A DNA stretch of 64,000 bases from an uncultured Acetatifactor sp. (GCA_947588705.1 CANPYT010000002.1:1-64000), one strand, 5' to 3'; positions 44,197 to 55,069 are shown, numbered from the stretch's first letter. Numbers and translations are program-made. Notes: generated by a model from the sequence alone, not told the origin.

Positions 44197-47097
44197 TCAC
44201 TCAGAACTTTTTACCGGCCGCACAGCGCCCGGATCCCGCCTCTGGCTGTCTCGCTCCAGCATCTTCCTGATATACAGGCCCGTGTAGGACTTCTTGTTTT
44301 CAGCCACTTCCTCCGGCGTACCCTTTGCGATCACCGTTCCGCCGCCATCGCCGCCCTCCGGCCCGATATCAAGAATGTAGTCCGCCGTCTTGATCACGTC
44401 CAGATTGTGCTCGATGACCACCACCGTGTTCCCGCCGTCCGCCAGCCTGTGCAGGATCTCCACCAGCTTGTGCACATCCGCAAAATGCAGCCCTGTAGTC
44501 GGCTCATCCAGGATATAGATGGTTTTTCCCGTGCTCCGCCGGGAGAGCTCTGTTGCAAGCTTGATCCGCTGGGCCTCTCCGCCGGACAGGGTGGTGGAAG
44601 GCTGCCCCAGCTTTACATAAGACAGGCCCACATCGTAAAGCGTCTCTATCTTCCGGCGGATAGCAGGCAGATTTTCAAAAAAAGCATACGCCTCTTCCAC
44701 CGTCATATCCAACACATCATAAATACTCTTCCCCTTGTACTTTACGTCCAGGGTCTCCCGGTTATAGCGCTTGCCGCCACAGACCTCACAGGGCACATAC
44801 ACATCGGGAAGGAAGTGCATCTCGATCTTTATGATGCCGTCGCCGCCGCAGGCTTCGCAGCGCCCCCCTTTCACATTAAAGCTGAACCTTCCCTTGCCGT
44901 ATCCCCTTGCCTTTGCGTCCGCCGTGGAGGCGAAAAGATCCCGGATCTGGTCGAACACGCCCGTATAAGTAGCGGGATTTGACCGGGGTGTGCGCCCGAT
45001 CGGCGACTGGTCGATGGCGATCACCTTGTCCAGCTGTTCCAGGCCGTTTATATCCCTGTGCTTTCCGGGTATGCACCGCGCCCGGTTCAGGTCCCTGGCC
45101 AGACGCTTATACAAGATCTCATTGACCAGCGAACTCTTTCCGGAACCGGACACGCCGGTCACACAGGTCATGACCCCAAGCGGAAACGCCACGTCTATAT
45201 TTTTAAGGTTATTCTCCCGGGCGCCCAGCACCTTGATCCATCCCGTGGGCACCCTGCGCTCTTTCGGCACGGGGATCCCCTTTTTGCCGCTGAGGTACTG
45301 GCCCGTGACGGACTCCGGCACCTTCATGATCTCCTCCGCCGTACCGCAGGCCACCACTTCCCCGCCGTGGGAACCGGCGCCGGGGCCGATATCCACCACA
45401 TAATCCGCCGCCAACATCGTGTCCTCGTCGTGCTCTACGACGATCAGCGTATTGCCCAGGTCCCGCAGGCTTTTCAACGTATTTAAAAGCTTATCGTTAT
45501 CCCGCTGGTGCAGGCCGATGCTGGGCTCATCCAGGATATAACAGACGCCCACCAGGCCGGAGCCGATCTGGGTCGCCAGGCGGATCCGCTGTGCCTCCCC
45601 GCCGGAAAGCGTACCCGTAGCCCTGGCAAGGGACAGGTACTCCAGCCCCACGTCAACCAGGAATCCCACCCTTGCGTCGATTTCCTTCAGGATCTGTTTC
45701 CCGATCAGCTGCTGCTGGCTGGTCAGCTCCATAGACTTTAAAAATTCGCTCAGGGCGCCGATGGACATGGATGTGATCTCATAAATATTTTTATCACATA
45801 CCGTCACCGCCAGAGATTCCTTTTTCAAACGCCTTCCGCCGCATTCCTTACAGGGTGTGATCCGCATGAAGGTCTCATACTCCTGCTTCATCGTGTCTGA
45901 AAAGGTCTCTTTATACTTCCGCTCCACGTTGCGTATCAGGCCCTCGAAAGCCACGGGATACACCCCGCGTCCGCGCTGGCCCTGGTAATGCACCTCCACT
46001 TCCCTGCCCTCCGTGCCGTGCAGGAGGATCTTTTTTATCTTTTCCGGATATTTCTCAAAAGGCGTATCCAGGTCAAAATGATATTCCTTGCAGAGCGCCC
46101 GGAGAACAGCGTTGGTAAAGCTGGACTTGTCCGTGCAGGACTGCCAGCCTGTGACCGTGATCGCCCCCTCGTTGATGCTCAGGCTCTTGTCCGGGATCAT
46201 CAGATCCTCGTCAAACTCCATCTTATAGCCCAGGCCAAAACAGACCGGGCAGGCCCCGAAAGGATTGTTAAAGGAGAAGCTGCGCGGCTCGATCTCACTG
46301 ACCCCAATGCCGCAGTCCGGGCAGGAAAAGCTCTGGCTGAAAGTCAAAGGCTCCCCGTCGATCACATCTACCACCAAAAGGCCCTCCGCCAGTTCCAGCA
46401 CATTTTCAATGGAATCCGCCAGCCTCCGCTCAATGCCAGCCTTTACCACAAGGCGGTCCACCACGATATCAATATTGTGTTTCACATTCTTGTCCAGGGA
46501 GATCTCTTCCGTCAGCTCGTATAGGCTGCCATCCACCCGAACGCGGACATAACCTCCCTTTTTTGCGCGTTCCAATACTTTCGCATGTTCACCCTTGCGG
46601 CCTCTGACTACAGGGGCGAGCAGTTGGATCCTTGTTCCCTCCCGCAGCGCCATGATCTGATCCACCATCTGGTCCACGGTCTGCCTCGCGATCTCCCGGC
46701 CGCATTTCGGACAGTGCGGTATTCCGATCCTGGCATAGAGAAGCCTGAAATAGTCGTAGATCTCCGTCACCGTTCCCACAGTGGAGCGGGGATTCCGGTT
46801 GGTAGACTTCTGATCGATGGATATGGCCGGGGAAAGCCCTTCTATCTTTTCCACATTCGGTTTCTCCATCTGCCCCAAAAACATGCGGGCATAGGAGGAT
46901 AGGGATTCCATATACCGCCTCTGTCCTTCCGCATAAATGGTATCGAAAGCCAGGGAGGACTTTCCGGAACCTGACATTCCTGTCAGAACCACCAGTTCGT
47001 TTCGGGGAATATCCACATCTATATTCTTCAGATTATGTTCCCGCGCACCGCGGATCCGGATGTACTCTCTTGGCCTCATCTTCTTTGCTTCTTCCAT
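44197..47097 (-). CDS. uvrA: Excinuclease ABC subunit A
   Basis: 966 residues from the ATG at 47097, preceded by AGAAGGAG; the longer frame to 47157 overlaps uvrB. Two ABC modules with Walker [21 protein letters not shown] and [16 protein letters not shown], signatures [14 protein letters not shown] and [14 protein letters not shown], and zinc modules CPKCG, CPDCG...CPVC and CEACGGDG...CEVCGGKRY. It finds helix-distorting DNA damage and loads UvrB. Co-transcribed with uvrB, 56 bases downstream of it. Confidence 0.98.
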   Translation of the reverse strand: MEEAKKMRPREYIRIRGAREHNLKNIDVDIPRNELVVLTGMSGSGKSSLAFDTIYAEGQRRYMESLSSYARMFLGQMEKPNVEKIEGLSPAISIDQKSTNRNPRSTVGTVTEIYDYFRLLYARIGIPHCPKCGREIARQTVDQMVDQIMALREGTRIQLLAPVVRGRKGEHAKVLERAKKGGYVRVRVDGSLYELTEEISLDKNVKHNIDIVVDRLVVKAGIERRLADSIENVLELAEGLLVVDVIDGEPLTFSQSFSCPDCGIGVSEIEPRSFSFNNPFGACPVCFGLGYKMEFDEDLMIPDKSLSINEGAITVTGWQSCTDKSSFTNAVLRALCKEYHFDLDTPFEKYPEKIKKILLHGTEGREVEVHYQGQRGRGVYPVAFEGLIRNVERKYKETFSDTMKQEYETFMRITPCKECGGRRLKKESLAVTVCDKNIYEITSMSIGALSEFLKSMELTSQQQLIGKQILKEIDARVGFLVDVGLEYLSLARATGTLSGGEAQRIRLATQIGSGLVGVCYILDEPSIGLHQRDNDKLLNTLKSLRDLGNTLIVVEHDEDTMLAADYVVDIGPGAGSHGGEVVACGTAEEIMKVPESVTGQYLSGKKGIPVPKERRVPTGWIKVLGARENNLKNIDVAFPLGVMTCVTGVSGSGKSSLVNEILYKRLARDLNRARCIPGKHRDINGLEQLDKVIAIDQSPIGRTPRSNPATYTGVFDQIRDLFASTADAKARGYGKGRFSFNVKGGRCEACGGDGIIKIEMHFLPDVYVPCEVCGGKRYNRETLDVKYKGKSIYDVLDMTVEEAYAFFENLPAIRRKIETLYDVGLSYVKLGQPSTTLSGGEAQRIKLATELSRRSTGKTIYILDEPTTGLHFADVHKLVEILHRLADGGNTVVVIEHNLDVIKTADYILDIGPEGGDGGGTVIAKGTPEEVAENKKSYTGLYIRKMLERDSQRRDPGAVRPVKSSE

Positions 47098-47153
47098 GAC
47101 TGTATTCTCCTTCTGAGGGCATTCCTGTGACAGCTGCAGCACTGCCTGCCTTC

Positions 47154-49145
47154 TCAATCCTTGTCCATATCGCGCAGCTTTTCCTTTAGCTCGATCATCT
47201 TGTCCCTCAACTCTGCCGCCGCCTCAAAATTCAGGTCGGCCGCCGCCCGCTGCATCTTTTTCTGCACCTCCGCGATCAGCTTCTCCAGCTCCCTGCGGCT
47301 CATGGATTCCGGATCCTTCTCAAACTGCATCTCTTCTTTTGCTATAACCTTTGAAATGCTGATAAGGTCCCTGACCGCTTTTCGGATAGTCTGGGGGGTG
47401 ATGCCGTGCTCCTCGTTGTATTTCATCTGGATCTCCCGGCGGCGGTTTGTCTCTTCCAGGGCGATCCGCATGGAGTCGGTGATCACGTCGGCATACATGA
47501 TCACATGGCCATCCGCGTTTCTGGCAGCGCGGCCGATCGTCTGGATCAGGGAAGTGCTGCTTCTCAAGAACCCCTCCTTATCCGCGTCCAGGATCGCAAC
47601 CAGGGAAATTTCCGGAATATCAAGGCCCTCCCGCAGCAGGTTGATCCCCACCAGCACATCAAACACATCCAGCCGCATATCCCGGATGATCTCCGCCCGC
47701 TCCAGCGTGTCGATGTCCGAGTGAAGGTATTTCACCCGAATGCCAACTTCTTTCATATAGTCTGTCAGGTCTTCCGCCATCCGCTTGGTGAGCGTGGTCA
47801 CCAGGACCTTGTTATGCTTCTCCGTCTCTTTGTTCACAGCGGCGATCAGGTCATCGATCTGGCCCTCCACCGGCCGCACATCCACTTCCGGGTCAAGCAG
47901 GCCCGTGGGCCGTATGATCTGCTCTGTCCGCAAAAGCTCATGCTCCGCCTCATAGTCGGAGGGCGTGGCGGAGACAAACAGCATCTGGTCGATATGGGCC
48001 TCAAACTCCTGGAAATTCAGGGGCCGGTTATCCAGCGCCGAGGGCAGCCGAAAGCCATAATCCACCAGAGTGGTCTTCCGGGAGCGATCCCCGGCATACA
48101 TGCCTCGGATCTGGGGGATCGTCATGTGGGACTCGTCGATAATGATCAGGAAATCGTCGGGAAAGAAATCCATGAGCGTCATCGGCGGCGCTCCCGGCGG
48201 CATTCCGTTCAGATGCCGGGAATAGTTCTCTATTCCGGAACAGAACCCAGTCTCCCGCAGCATCTCCACGTCAAAATTCGTCCGCTCCGCGATACGCTGG
48301 GCCTCGATAAGCTTGTCCTCCCCCTTGAAAAAACGTACCCGTTCCTCCATCTCCTTTTCGATATTATCACAGGCGGCTTTGATCTTCTCCTGGGAGACTA
48401 CGTAATGGGAGGCGGGAAAGATCGCCACATGATTCAACGCCGCATGGATCTTGCCGGAAAGCGGCTCCACCTCCGTGATCCTGTCGATCTCATCGCCGAA
48501 AAACTCGATCCTGATAAAATACTCTCCTCCCTGGGCCGGGTATACTTCCACCACGTCCCCGTGGACCCGAAAGCATCCCCTCTGCATGTCCATTTCGTTC
48601 CGGGTGTATTGAATATCCACCAGTTCCCGCAGCACCTGATCCCGGTCCTTGACCATGCCGGGGCGCAGGGAAACTACCATATCCTGGTATTCGTCAGGAC
48701 TTCCAAGGCCATAGATGCAGGACACGCTGGCCACCACGACCACATCCCGCCGCTCAGTCAGGGAGGCGGTGGCGGACAGCCGCAGCTTATCGATCTCGTC
48801 ATTGATAGCGGAGTCCTTGGCGATATAAGTATCCGAGGAAGGAACATACGCCTCCGGCTGATAATAATCATAGTAGCTCACGAAATATTCCACCGCGTTT
48901 TCCGGGAAAAATTCCTTGAACTCCCCGTATAACTGGCCCGCCAGCGTCTTGTTATGGGCGATAACAAGGGTGGGCTTGTTCAATGCCTGGATCACATTGG
49001 CCATGGTAAAGGTCTTGCCGGAGCCGGTGACGCCAAGAAGCGTCTGGAACTGGTTTCCCTGGCGGAAACCGTTCACCAGGTCCGCGATCGCCTGAGGCTG
49101 GTCTCCGGTAGGCTGATATTCGGAATGTAATACAAAATGATCCAC
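47154..49145 (-). CDS. uvrB: Excinuclease ABC subunit B
   Basis: 663 residues. Walker [16 protein letters not shown], the beta-hairpin [20 protein letters not shown] that probes the strand, helicase motif DESHMT, and the C-terminal UVR motif ([20 protein letters not shown]) for UvrC contact. It verifies the lesion and prepares incision. GTG start with GGGAGGAGGGAC upstream. Confidence 0.98.
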   Translation of the reverse strand: MDHFVLHSEYQPTGDQPQAIADLVNGFRQGNQFQTLLGVTGSGKTFTMANVIQALNKPTLVIAHNKTLAGQLYGEFKEFFPENAVEYFVSYYDYYQPEAYVPSSDTYIAKDSAINDEIDKLRLSATASLTERRDVVVVASVSCIYGLGSPDEYQDMVVSLRPGMVKDRDQVLRELVDIQYTRNEMDMQRGCFRVHGDVVEVYPAQGGEYFIRIEFFGDEIDRITEVEPLSGKIHAALNHVAIFPASHYVVSQEKIKAACDNIEKEMEERVRFFKGEDKLIEAQRIAERTNFDVEMLRETGFCSGIENYSRHLNGMPPGAPPMTLMDFFPDDFLIIIDESHMTIPQIRGMYAGDRSRKTTLVDYGFRLPSALDNRPLNFQEFEAHIDQMLFVSATPSDYEAEHELLRTEQIIRPTGLLDPEVDVRPVEGQIDDLIAAVNKETEKHNKVLVTTLTKRMAEDLTDYMKEVGIRVKYLHSDIDTLERAEIIRDMRLDVFDVLVGINLLREGLDIPEISLVAILDADKEGFLRSSTSLIQTIGRAARNADGHVIMYADVITDSMRIALEETNRRREIQMKYNEEHGITPQTIRKAVRDLISISKVIAKEEMQFEKDPESMSRRELEKLIAEVQKKMQRAAADLNFEAAAELRDKMIELKEKLRDMDKD

Positions 49146-49170
49146 GACAGTCCCTCCTCCCTGTACGGGT

Positions 49171-49200
49171 ATTCTATCCCACAGTATAACAGAATATCAA
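49171..49200 (-). promoter_or_regulatory. Candidate uvrB promoter
   Basis: TTGATA, 18 bases, TAGAAT on the minus strand, 26 bases before the GTG. It directly follows the ctpA terminator T-run. No SOS-box (GAAC-N4-GTTC type) is evident between the promoter and the start. Confidence 0.5.
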
Positions 49201-49201
49201 G

Positions 49202-49238
49202 AAAAAGTACAGAACAAAATCGAACTTTTGTTCTGTAC
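49202..49238 (-). terminator. Terminator of ctpA
   Basis: A perfect 13-bp stem (gtacagaacaaaa with its complement, 6-base loop) followed by TTTTT on the minus strand. An outer aatatcaag/ttgatatt pair extends the symmetry. It ends just before the uvrB promoter. Confidence 0.85.
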
Positions 49239-49251
49239 TCCCCTTGATATT

Positions 49252-49265
49252 GTAACAGTTCAGCC
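49252..49265. repeat. Single end of the gtaacagttcagcc repeat family
   Basis: gtaacagttcagcc, identical to the left arm at 31810, lies 8 bases past the ctpA stop with no matching right arm nearby. Confidence 0.5.
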
Positions 49266-49273
49266 GGGCAAAA

Positions 49274-50587
49274 CTACTCTCCCATCAGCCCCTTCAGCAC
49301 TTCCTTCGCCTTCTCCAGCTGGTTATCCGGGTGTTCTTCACTTCCATAATACGCCTCTCCGTCAAAGGGGCATTGTACATCCGGCTCGATACCGATGCCG
49401 TGAATGTTGTTGCCGTTCGGAGTATAATAGGCGCTTATGGTGATCTTGATGGCCGAACCGTCCCGGAAAGGAATGACCTGCTGCACGATGCCCTTTCCAA
49501 AGGTAGTGGTTCCCACCAGAGTACCGATGCCGTAATCCTTGATGGCCCCCGCCATGATCTCGGCCGCGCTGGCGGAATTTCCGTCCACCAGGACCACCAG
49601 CGGCACTTCCAGTTCCCGGGAGCCGTCACATGTGTGCTCCTCCCGGTGCCCGTACTTATCCTCCGTATATACCACCATTCCCTTCGGAAGGATCATACGG
49701 CACATCTCCACCACGGCGTCCAGGCTTCCCCCTGGATTTCCCCGCAGATCGATGATCAGCCCTTTCATATCCGATCCCCTTGCCACAGCCAGCGCTTCGG
49801 CAAACTGATCCACAGACACATCGTCAAACTCCACGATTTCCACATATGCCATACCGTCTTCCATCATAGTCAATGTCACGGTAGGAGTCTCCACCCGGGC
49901 CCGGGTCAGCGTAAATTCCAGAAAATCGTCTTCACCATCGCGGACGATCTTGAGCACTACCTCCGTGCCCTCCGGCCCTTTGATCCGGCTTACGGCCTCG
50001 TCAAGAGACATTCCTGCGACCGATACGCCGTCCACCTCATAGATCAGGTCGTTGGACCGCAGTCCCGCGCTCTCCGCCGGCGCCCCGGACATCACATCCG
50101 TGATCAGGGGAAGGCCGGTCGCCGTATCCTGCCTCATATAAGCCCCGATGCCATAATAAGTCCCCTCCGTCTGCTGCAGGAAGGAATCCAGTTCTTCTTT
50201 GGAGTAATACACGGAATAAGGATCTCCAAGGGCATCCATCAGCCCTCTGTAAATACCTGTCTGAAGCTCCTCATCGCTGACCTCTTCCAGATAATAGTAT
50301 TTGTCAATGGTGTCTACAAGCATCTGGAGCTTCGAGACCAGCGTCTCGTTCACAGGCGAATCTTCCGCAAGCACCGGCTGGTCCTGACGTTCCATCACCG
50401 CCTGGAGGCCAAAACCCAGATACGCAATAGCCACGACCAAAAGCGTCAGCCCGATCCCTGCGATCAGCCCAACCAAAAACAGCCCTTTGCCGCTTCCCTT
50501 TTCCCCTTTCTGAGGACCGGCTGCCGCCGTATTCTCAGGTACCGCCTCCTGGCCCGTGTAATCAAAATATACTTTGTTCTCGTCCAT
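49274..50587 (-). CDS. ctpA: CtpA-type S41 processing protease with PDZ domain
   Basis: 437 residues from the ATG at 50587 (GAGGAG 5 bases upstream). One membrane anchor (GLFLVGLIAGIGLTLLVVAI), a PDZ domain (~140-220, MSGAPAESAGLRSNDLIYEVDG), then the S41 protease: VLVDGNSASAAEIMAGAI holds the catalytic serine and TTFGKGIVQQV the lysine. It cuts exported or membrane proteins from the C-terminal side. Co-located with ftsEX and an M23 protein, so its substrates may be wall-hydrolase regulators. Confidence 0.93.
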   Translation of the reverse strand: MDENKVYFDYTGQEAVPENTAAAGPQKGEKGSGKGLFLVGLIAGIGLTLLVVAIAYLGFGLQAVMERQDQPVLAEDSPVNETLVSKLQMLVDTIDKYYYLEEVSDEELQTGIYRGLMDALGDPYSVYYSKEELDSFLQQTEGTYYGIGAYMRQDTATGLPLITDVMSGAPAESAGLRSNDLIYEVDGVSVAGMSLDEAVSRIKGPEGTEVVLKIVRDGEDDFLEFTLTRARVETPTVTLTMMEDGMAYVEIVEFDDVSVDQFAEALAVARGSDMKGLIIDLRGNPGGSLDAVVEMCRMILPKGMVVYTEDKYGHREEHTCDGSRELEVPLVVLVDGNSASAAEIMAGAIKDYGIGTLVGTTTFGKGIVQQVIPFRDGSAIKITISAYYTPNGNNIHGIGIEPDVQCPFDGEAYYGSEEHPDNQLEKAKEVLKGLMGE

Positions 50588-50634
50588 CTGACTCCTCATT
50601 TCCGCGCTTATGCGCCAGATATTCGCCGTTTCCG

Positions 50635-51870
50635 TTATTCACTCAGATAATTCCAGGGAGATGTATACTGACCGTTCAGCCGCACACTGAAATGAAGGTG
50701 GTTTCCCGTTGAACGTCCTGTACTTCCCACACCGGCAATGGTTTCTCCCCTGACAACAATATCCCCCTCCTCAACATACAGCTGCGAAGCATGCATATAA
50801 ATAGTGTAAAGGCCGCTTCCGTGGTCAATCATAACGTAATTCCCCATGGTTGCGCTGTAAGTGGCCGCCACTACTTTCCCGTCATACGCGGCATAGATAG
50901 CGGTTCCCTTCGGGGCCGCAAAATCCACGCCATTGTGAAACTGTTCCACCCCCAGGGTAGGATGTATCCTCATTCCGTACTCGTCGGAGACCCTGGTGTA
51001 CGATGCCAGCGGGAACTTAAAGATACCGCCGTCATATTTCAAAACAGAGCCGTTGTCAGCGAGGATCCGCTTTTTTTCCTCGGCGATCGCCGCCTCCAGC
51101 GAGGAAATCTCCTCTTCCTGCGCCTGAATCTCTTCCTCCAGCTCCCGGATCGCCTGTTCTTTATTGTTGATATCCGACTCGTAATTGCGGATGTCACGGT
51201 TCTTCTGGTCGATCAGATCTTCCAAGTTCTTCTGTTCTGTCTCCACATTCACTTTTGTCTGGTCTAATACCTCTTTCTCCAGCTCAAGCTGCTGCATACA
51301 GAGTTCCACATACTCCCGGGTCACCTTATAGTCCTGCCACAGCTTGCTCTCATAGGAGACCACTTTTTCCACATAGTCCGCACGGTTCAAGAAATCGCTT
51401 AAACTGGCGGATGCCAGCAGGATCTCTATGACCTGAGGCGTTCCCTGCTCATACGCGAACCGGATGTAACGCATCAGGGATTCCATCTGGGCATCCTCCC
51501 GGGTCTGGGCCGCCTCAAGCTCCCCCTGTGTCCGGGCGATATCGCTCTCCTTTTCTTCGATCTGAATATTCAGATCCGCTATGTTTTCCTCAATCTCCGC
51601 CAGGTCCGCATCCAGCTCTGACACATAATTCTTCAGATTTGACCGCTTGGATTCCAGATCCTGCTTCATCTTCTGCAGGTCCGAGAGGCCGCTCTGCAGA
51701 TTTTCCTTATCTTTCTTCACCTGCGCGATCTGGTCTTCTTTCTCCCGGATGCTTTCTGATGTGATGGAGGACATAGAGGCGGCTTCCGCCCTCCGCGGCG
51801 CTGTCCCTGTTAAAATAATAACACAAAGCAGCAGACTGAGCACACAGCAAATTCTGGTTTTTTTCTTCAT
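50635..51870 (-). CDS. M23 peptidase with N-terminal coiled coil (EnvC-like)
   Basis: 411 residues. A signal peptide (ICCVLSLLLCVIILTG) is followed by a long coiled coil (~40-260, ISSLEAAIAEEKK and similar heptads), then a LytM domain with both metal sites, HNGVDFAAPKGT and HLHFSV. The zinc ligands are all present, so it may be an active endopeptidase. FtsX-coupled coiled-coil M23 proteins (EnvC, PcsB-like CwlO) are the known outputs of FtsEX; this gene lies 15 bases after ftsX. Confidence 0.92.
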   Translation of the reverse strand: MKKKTRICCVLSLLLCVIILTGTAPRRAEAASMSSITSESIREKEDQIAQVKKDKENLQSGLSDLQKMKQDLESKRSNLKNYVSELDADLAEIEENIADLNIQIEEKESDIARTQGELEAAQTREDAQMESLMRYIRFAYEQGTPQVIEILLASASLSDFLNRADYVEKVVSYESKLWQDYKVTREYVELCMQQLELEKEVLDQTKVNVETEQKNLEDLIDQKNRDIRNYESDINNKEQAIRELEEEIQAQEEEISSLEAAIAEEKKRILADNGSVLKYDGGIFKFPLASYTRVSDEYGMRIHPTLGVEQFHNGVDFAAPKGTAIYAAYDGKVVAATYSATMGNYVMIDHGSGLYTIYMHASQLYVEEGDIVVRGETIAGVGSTGRSTGNHLHFSVRLNGQYTSPWNYLSE

Positions 51871-51885
51871 GATCTTACCTATGTT

Positions 51886-52836
51886 TTATACCTGCAAGTG
51901 CTTCCTCACTGTCGAGACGCTTCCCATAAAGCCAATTCCCACGCCGAGCAAAATCGACACTGGTGTCAGTATGTTAAAGATCTCCTCCACCGGCAGGAAA
52001 TTCAGGAAGCCGCTCAGTACGGTAAATCTTTCAACAATATATGTCAGGGCATAATTGTATATACTGTATATGATCCAAAGCGGGATCGCGGCGCCCATAA
52101 GCCCGATCAGCATACCTTCCAGCACAAAGGGAGCCCTGACAAAAAAGTCCGTGGCGCCGATATATTTCATGATATTGATCTCCTCTGACCGCACCGAGAT
52201 CCCGATAGCTACCGTGTTGCTGATCAGGAAGATGCTCACTGCCAGAAGGATCAGGATGATCCCCAGCGACACATAGGCGATCAGCAGGTTTGCGCCGCTG
52301 AGCATGTCCGCGGTAACGGCGGAATACCTGACCTCCCGCACCTCCGGGATGGATTCCAGCCAGGTCACAAGGGCGCTTTGCCGGGATACGTCGCTCAGAT
52401 AAACCTCATAGCTGTTATCTCCCGCCAGGGGATTCTCCGGGAACCCCACCGCGTACTGCTCACCGTACCATTCCTCCGCGAATGTCTGCCAGGCTTCGTC
52501 GTCAGAGACAAAGACAACCTTTGACACTTCCGAGCGCCGGGCGATCATCTGGCCGATCTCCTCCAGCCGCGCGTCTCCGGCGATCTGCTCCGGCGTGTGC
52601 CCCTCGGTGCATCCATCCCCCAGCGGCCCCTCCTCGTAATGAAAGAATACGGTGAGGGACACGCCCTCCTCCACCTTCATAACGATACTCTGAAAGTTTG
52701 CGACGATGGCATAAAAAAGGCCGAACAAAAACAGGCAGGCGGATATGGTGGCGATAGACGCCAGGGAATACCACTTATTGCGGAAGATATTGGCAAAACC
52801 CTGCTTAATCGTATAAAGCAGCGTACTAATCTTCAT
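51886..52836 (-). CDS. ftsX: Cell-division ABC transporter permease FtsX
   Basis: 316 residues. Four membrane helices with an extracellular loop of ~135 residues after the first (VSLTVFFHYEEG, VVFVSDDEAW, SIPEVREVRYS), then AVSIFLISNTVAIGISVR...IMKYIGATDFFVRAPFVLEG. It passes ATP-driven motion of FtsE to the hydrolase outside. Overlaps ftsE by 11 bases. Confidence 0.95.
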   Translation of the reverse strand: MKISTLLYTIKQGFANIFRNKWYSLASIATISACLFLFGLFYAIVANFQSIVMKVEEGVSLTVFFHYEEGPLGDGCTEGHTPEQIAGDARLEEIGQMIARRSEVSKVVFVSDDEAWQTFAEEWYGEQYAVGFPENPLAGDNSYEVYLSDVSRQSALVTWLESIPEVREVRYSAVTADMLSGANLLIAYVSLGIILILLAVSIFLISNTVAIGISVRSEEINIMKYIGATDFFVRAPFVLEGMLIGLMGAAIPLWIIYSIYNYALTYIVERFTVLSGFLNFLPVEEIFNILTPVSILLGVGIGFMGSVSTVRKHLQV

Positions 52837-53569
52837 CGATGTACTCTCCTCCCTCTTCGTCGCTGACGATCACACCTCTCTTCATGGTGACCACCCGCTT
52901 GTGCATCGCGTTGACGATCTCTCTGTTATGAGTGACCACGACCACGGTAGTTCCGCTCTCATTGATCTCTTCCAGCAGACGCATGATCTCCCATGAGTTC
53001 CTGGGGTCCAGGTTGCCGGTAGGCTCGTCCGCCAGAAGGATGGCGGGATTGTTGATCAATGCCCGCGCCATGGCCACGCGCTGCTGCTCACCGCCGGAAA
53101 GCTCCTTGGTCTTCGCCTTGTACTTTCCCGCCAGGCCCACTGTAGCCAGGATGGTGGGAACGTTCCTGCGTATCTCCGCGTTGGGCGTCTCTACGATCCT
53201 CTGGGCGAAGGCCACGTTCTCATACACGTTTCTGTCGTTCAGCAGGCGGAAATCCTGAAAGACTACGCCGATGTTCCTGCGAAATTTCGGCACCTGGTTG
53301 TGCTTCAGCTTCGCCAGGTCGTTTCCCATAACATAAACGCTGCCGCTGGAAGCGGTAAGCTCCCGCAGCAGAAGTTTTATCATGGTGGACTTGCCGGAAC
53401 CGGTCTCCCCTACAATAAATACAAACTCTCCCCTTCCGATACTAAGCGTGACACCGTTCAGGGCGGGGGCGGCGGCAGAATAAGCTTTCGTCACGTTGTC
53501 CAGGTAAATAACGCCCTTTTCCTCAATAAGCTGCTCCCTCTTTCTTCTCAGCAGTTCCTTGTTTGCCAT
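52826..53569 (-). CDS. ftsE: Cell-division ABC transporter ATPase FtsE
   Basis: 247 residues. Walker [31 protein letters not shown], Walker [14 protein letters not shown] and the ftsE-typical [18 protein letters not shown]. An ~18-residue basic N-terminal extension ([17 protein letters not shown]) precedes the usual start [11 protein letters not shown]. No start codon exists at the usual position, and TGGAGGA precedes the ATG at 53569, so the extension is real. Confidence 0.95.
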   Translation of the reverse strand: MANKELLRRKREQLIEEKGVIYLDNVTKAYSAAAPALNGVTLSIGRGEFVFIVGETGSGKSTMIKLLLRELTASSGSVYVMGNDLAKLKHNQVPKFRRNIGVVFQDFRLLNDRNVYENVAFAQRIVETPNAEIRRNVPTILATVGLAGKYKAKTKELSGGEQQRVAMARALINNPAILLADEPTGNLDPRNSWEIMRLLEEINESGTTVVVVTHNREIVNAMHKRVVTMKRGVIVSDEEGGEYIDED

Positions 53570-53600
53570 CAGTATTCCTCCAAACAGACGATTGGTCGCC

Positions 53601-54686
53601 TCAATAATCCGTACTCTCCATATATTTCATGTATTTTACCACCATCAGCGCAATTTTGAACGTGATCGCATCTTCAAAGACCCTCAGGTCCAGCCCGGTG
53701 CTCTTTTGAAGCTTATCCAACCGATACACCAGGGTATTTCTATGTATAAACAGCTGCCTGGAAGTCTCGGACACATTCAGGCTGTTCTCAAAAAACTTGT
53801 GGATCGTGCTCAATGTCTCCTCGTCAAAATCGTCGGGGCTCTTTCCTCCAAAAATTTCTCTGATGAACATCTTGCAGAGGGGGATCGGCAGCTGATAGAT
53901 CAGGCGCCCAATGCCAAGCTCGCTGTACGCCACGATATCACGCTCGTCAAAGAAGATCTTTCCCACATCAAGGGCCATCTTTGCTTCCTTGTAAGAACGG
54001 CTGACCTCCTTGAGCTCCTGGACCACCGTGCCGTAGGCGATGCGGATGTCGCTGATGTTTTCCTTCTGCAGGAAACCGGCCAGCCCCTGGGCCATCCTTT
54101 CGATCTCTCTGGGCATGTCCGGCTCTACCAGTTCCTTCACCACGATCACATTGTTTTCATCCACTGCGGTGACAATATCCTTGCCGTTACTGCCAAGGTG
54201 GGCCCGGGTCAGCTCCAGGGCGTTGTTGTCGCGCCCGTTTCCCGATTCCACGATGATGACCACACGCGGAACGTCCGTCTGGATGTGGAGCTTCTTGGAA
54301 CGCCCGTAAATATCCACCAGCAGCAGATTGTCCAAAAGAAGGTTCTTTATAAAATTATCCTTGTCAAAGCGCTCCTTATAGGCCACCAGCAGATTCTGGA
54401 TCTGGAATGCGGCCATTTTTCCTACCATATATACATCTTCCCCGGTGCCCCCGGCTACCAGCACATATTCCAGCTGCTGATCGTCAAAGACCTTGAAATA
54501 CTGATACCCCTGTATTTCCTGAGAATCTGCCGGTGACGCGGCAAAATCCACTGCGGCTTTGGAACTGTATCCCATGTCAGCGGTGGACGCGACTTCCTTT
54601 CCGTCCACGTCCATAACGCATAGTTCTACTCTGGCAATACTCTTCAGGCCGTCAATGGTGTTCTGCAAGATCTGATTTGAAATCAT
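53601..54686 (-). CDS. PucR-type transcription regulator (CdaR/sugar-diacid family)
   Basis: 361 residues from the ATG at 54686 (AAGGAG 8 bases upstream). The N-terminal ~130 residues look like a diacid-recognition sensor domain (VELCVMDVDGKEVAS...), then a GGDEF-like-derived middle, then the PucR C-terminal helix-turn-helix: LNVSETSRQLFIHRNTLVYRLDKLQ. Ligand unknown; the family includes carbohydrate-diacid regulators. It lies 31 bases before ftsE and may belong to the same transcript. A palindrome near its promoter suggests self-control. Confidence 0.85.
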   Translation of the reverse strand: MISNQILQNTIDGLKSIARVELCVMDVDGKEVASTADMGYSSKAAVDFAASPADSQEIQGYQYFKVFDDQQLEYVLVAGGTGEDVYMVGKMAAFQIQNLLVAYKERFDKDNFIKNLLLDNLLLVDIYGRSKKLHIQTDVPRVVIIVESGNGRDNNALELTRAHLGSNGKDIVTAVDENNVIVVKELVEPDMPREIERMAQGLAGFLQKENISDIRIAYGTVVQELKEVSRSYKEAKMALDVGKIFFDERDIVAYSELGIGRLIYQLPIPLCKMFIREIFGGKSPDDFDEETLSTIHKFFENSLNVSETSRQLFIHRNTLVYRLDKLQKSTGLDLRVFEDAITFKIALMVVKYMKYMESTDY

Positions 54687-54737
54687 AACCCCCACTCCTT
54701 TGCCCTTCTCAAATCACAGATGTACAAATGTTCCCAT

Positions 54738-54756
54738 GCCATATGTTCTATATGGC
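54738..54756. promoter_or_regulatory. Candidate operator upstream of the PucR-type gene
   Basis: gccatat, gttct, atatggc is a perfect 7-bp inverted repeat immediately downstream of the TATAAT at 54761-54766 (minus strand). It is therefore near the transcription start. The stretch acaaatgt is repeated on both sides (54724 and 54770 regions). Confidence 0.4.
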
Positions 54757-54824
54757 GTACATTATAATACAAATGTACAAAAAACAAGGGAAAAAAGCAA
54801 TAGGGATTTATGGAAAATCACAAA

Positions 54825-54858
54825 AAAACTGCCTGATATCGTTATGTCAGGCAGTTTT
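54825..54858 (-). terminator. Terminator of the yjfB-like gene
   Basis: aaaactgcctga and its perfect complement with a 10-base loop. The minus-strand transcript ends in seven T. 19 bases past the stop; the symmetrical A and T runs would also stop plus-strand transcripts. Confidence 0.85.
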
Positions 54859-54877
54859 CAGAGTCAATTTCCCAAAT

Positions 54878-55069
54878 TTACACCCACATATCAAAGTTGG
54901 AACCTACGCTAGGATTCACGCTGCGCTCCATCGCCGCCGAATCGATCATCTCCACCATACCGGCTCCCAAGGCTTCGTTGGTATCCATCGCCTTGCTCAA
55001 CACCGCCACTCCCACTTTAGACTGAAGGGAAACATTTGACAGTGCTGTGGAAACTCCTGCTATATCCAT
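54878..55069 (-). CDS. YjfB-family putative motility protein
   Basis: 63 residues, whole length of the family. MDIAGVSTALSNVSLQSKVG, then VAVLSKAMDTNEALGAGMVEM match YjfB proteins of motile Firmicutes, whose function is unknown. A GGGGGAATG spacing element precedes the ATG at 55069. It is monocistronic, ending at a strong terminator. Confidence 0.82.
   Translation of the reverse strand: MDIAGVSTALSNVSLQSKVGVAVLSKAMDTNEALGAGMVEMIDSAAMERSVNPSVGSNFDMWV

Noticed and set aside
47406-48932. 508-codon plus-strand ORF opposite uvrB
   Set aside because: Opposite a fully supported uvrB; sequence is His/Leu/Arg-rich as expected of an antisense frame in G+C-rich coding DNA.
49146-49200. SOS (LexA) box before uvrB
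   Set aside because: I looked for a GAAC-N4-GTTC or similar palindrome between the promoter and the start and saw none. The gaac/gttc bases further up belong to the ctpA terminator.
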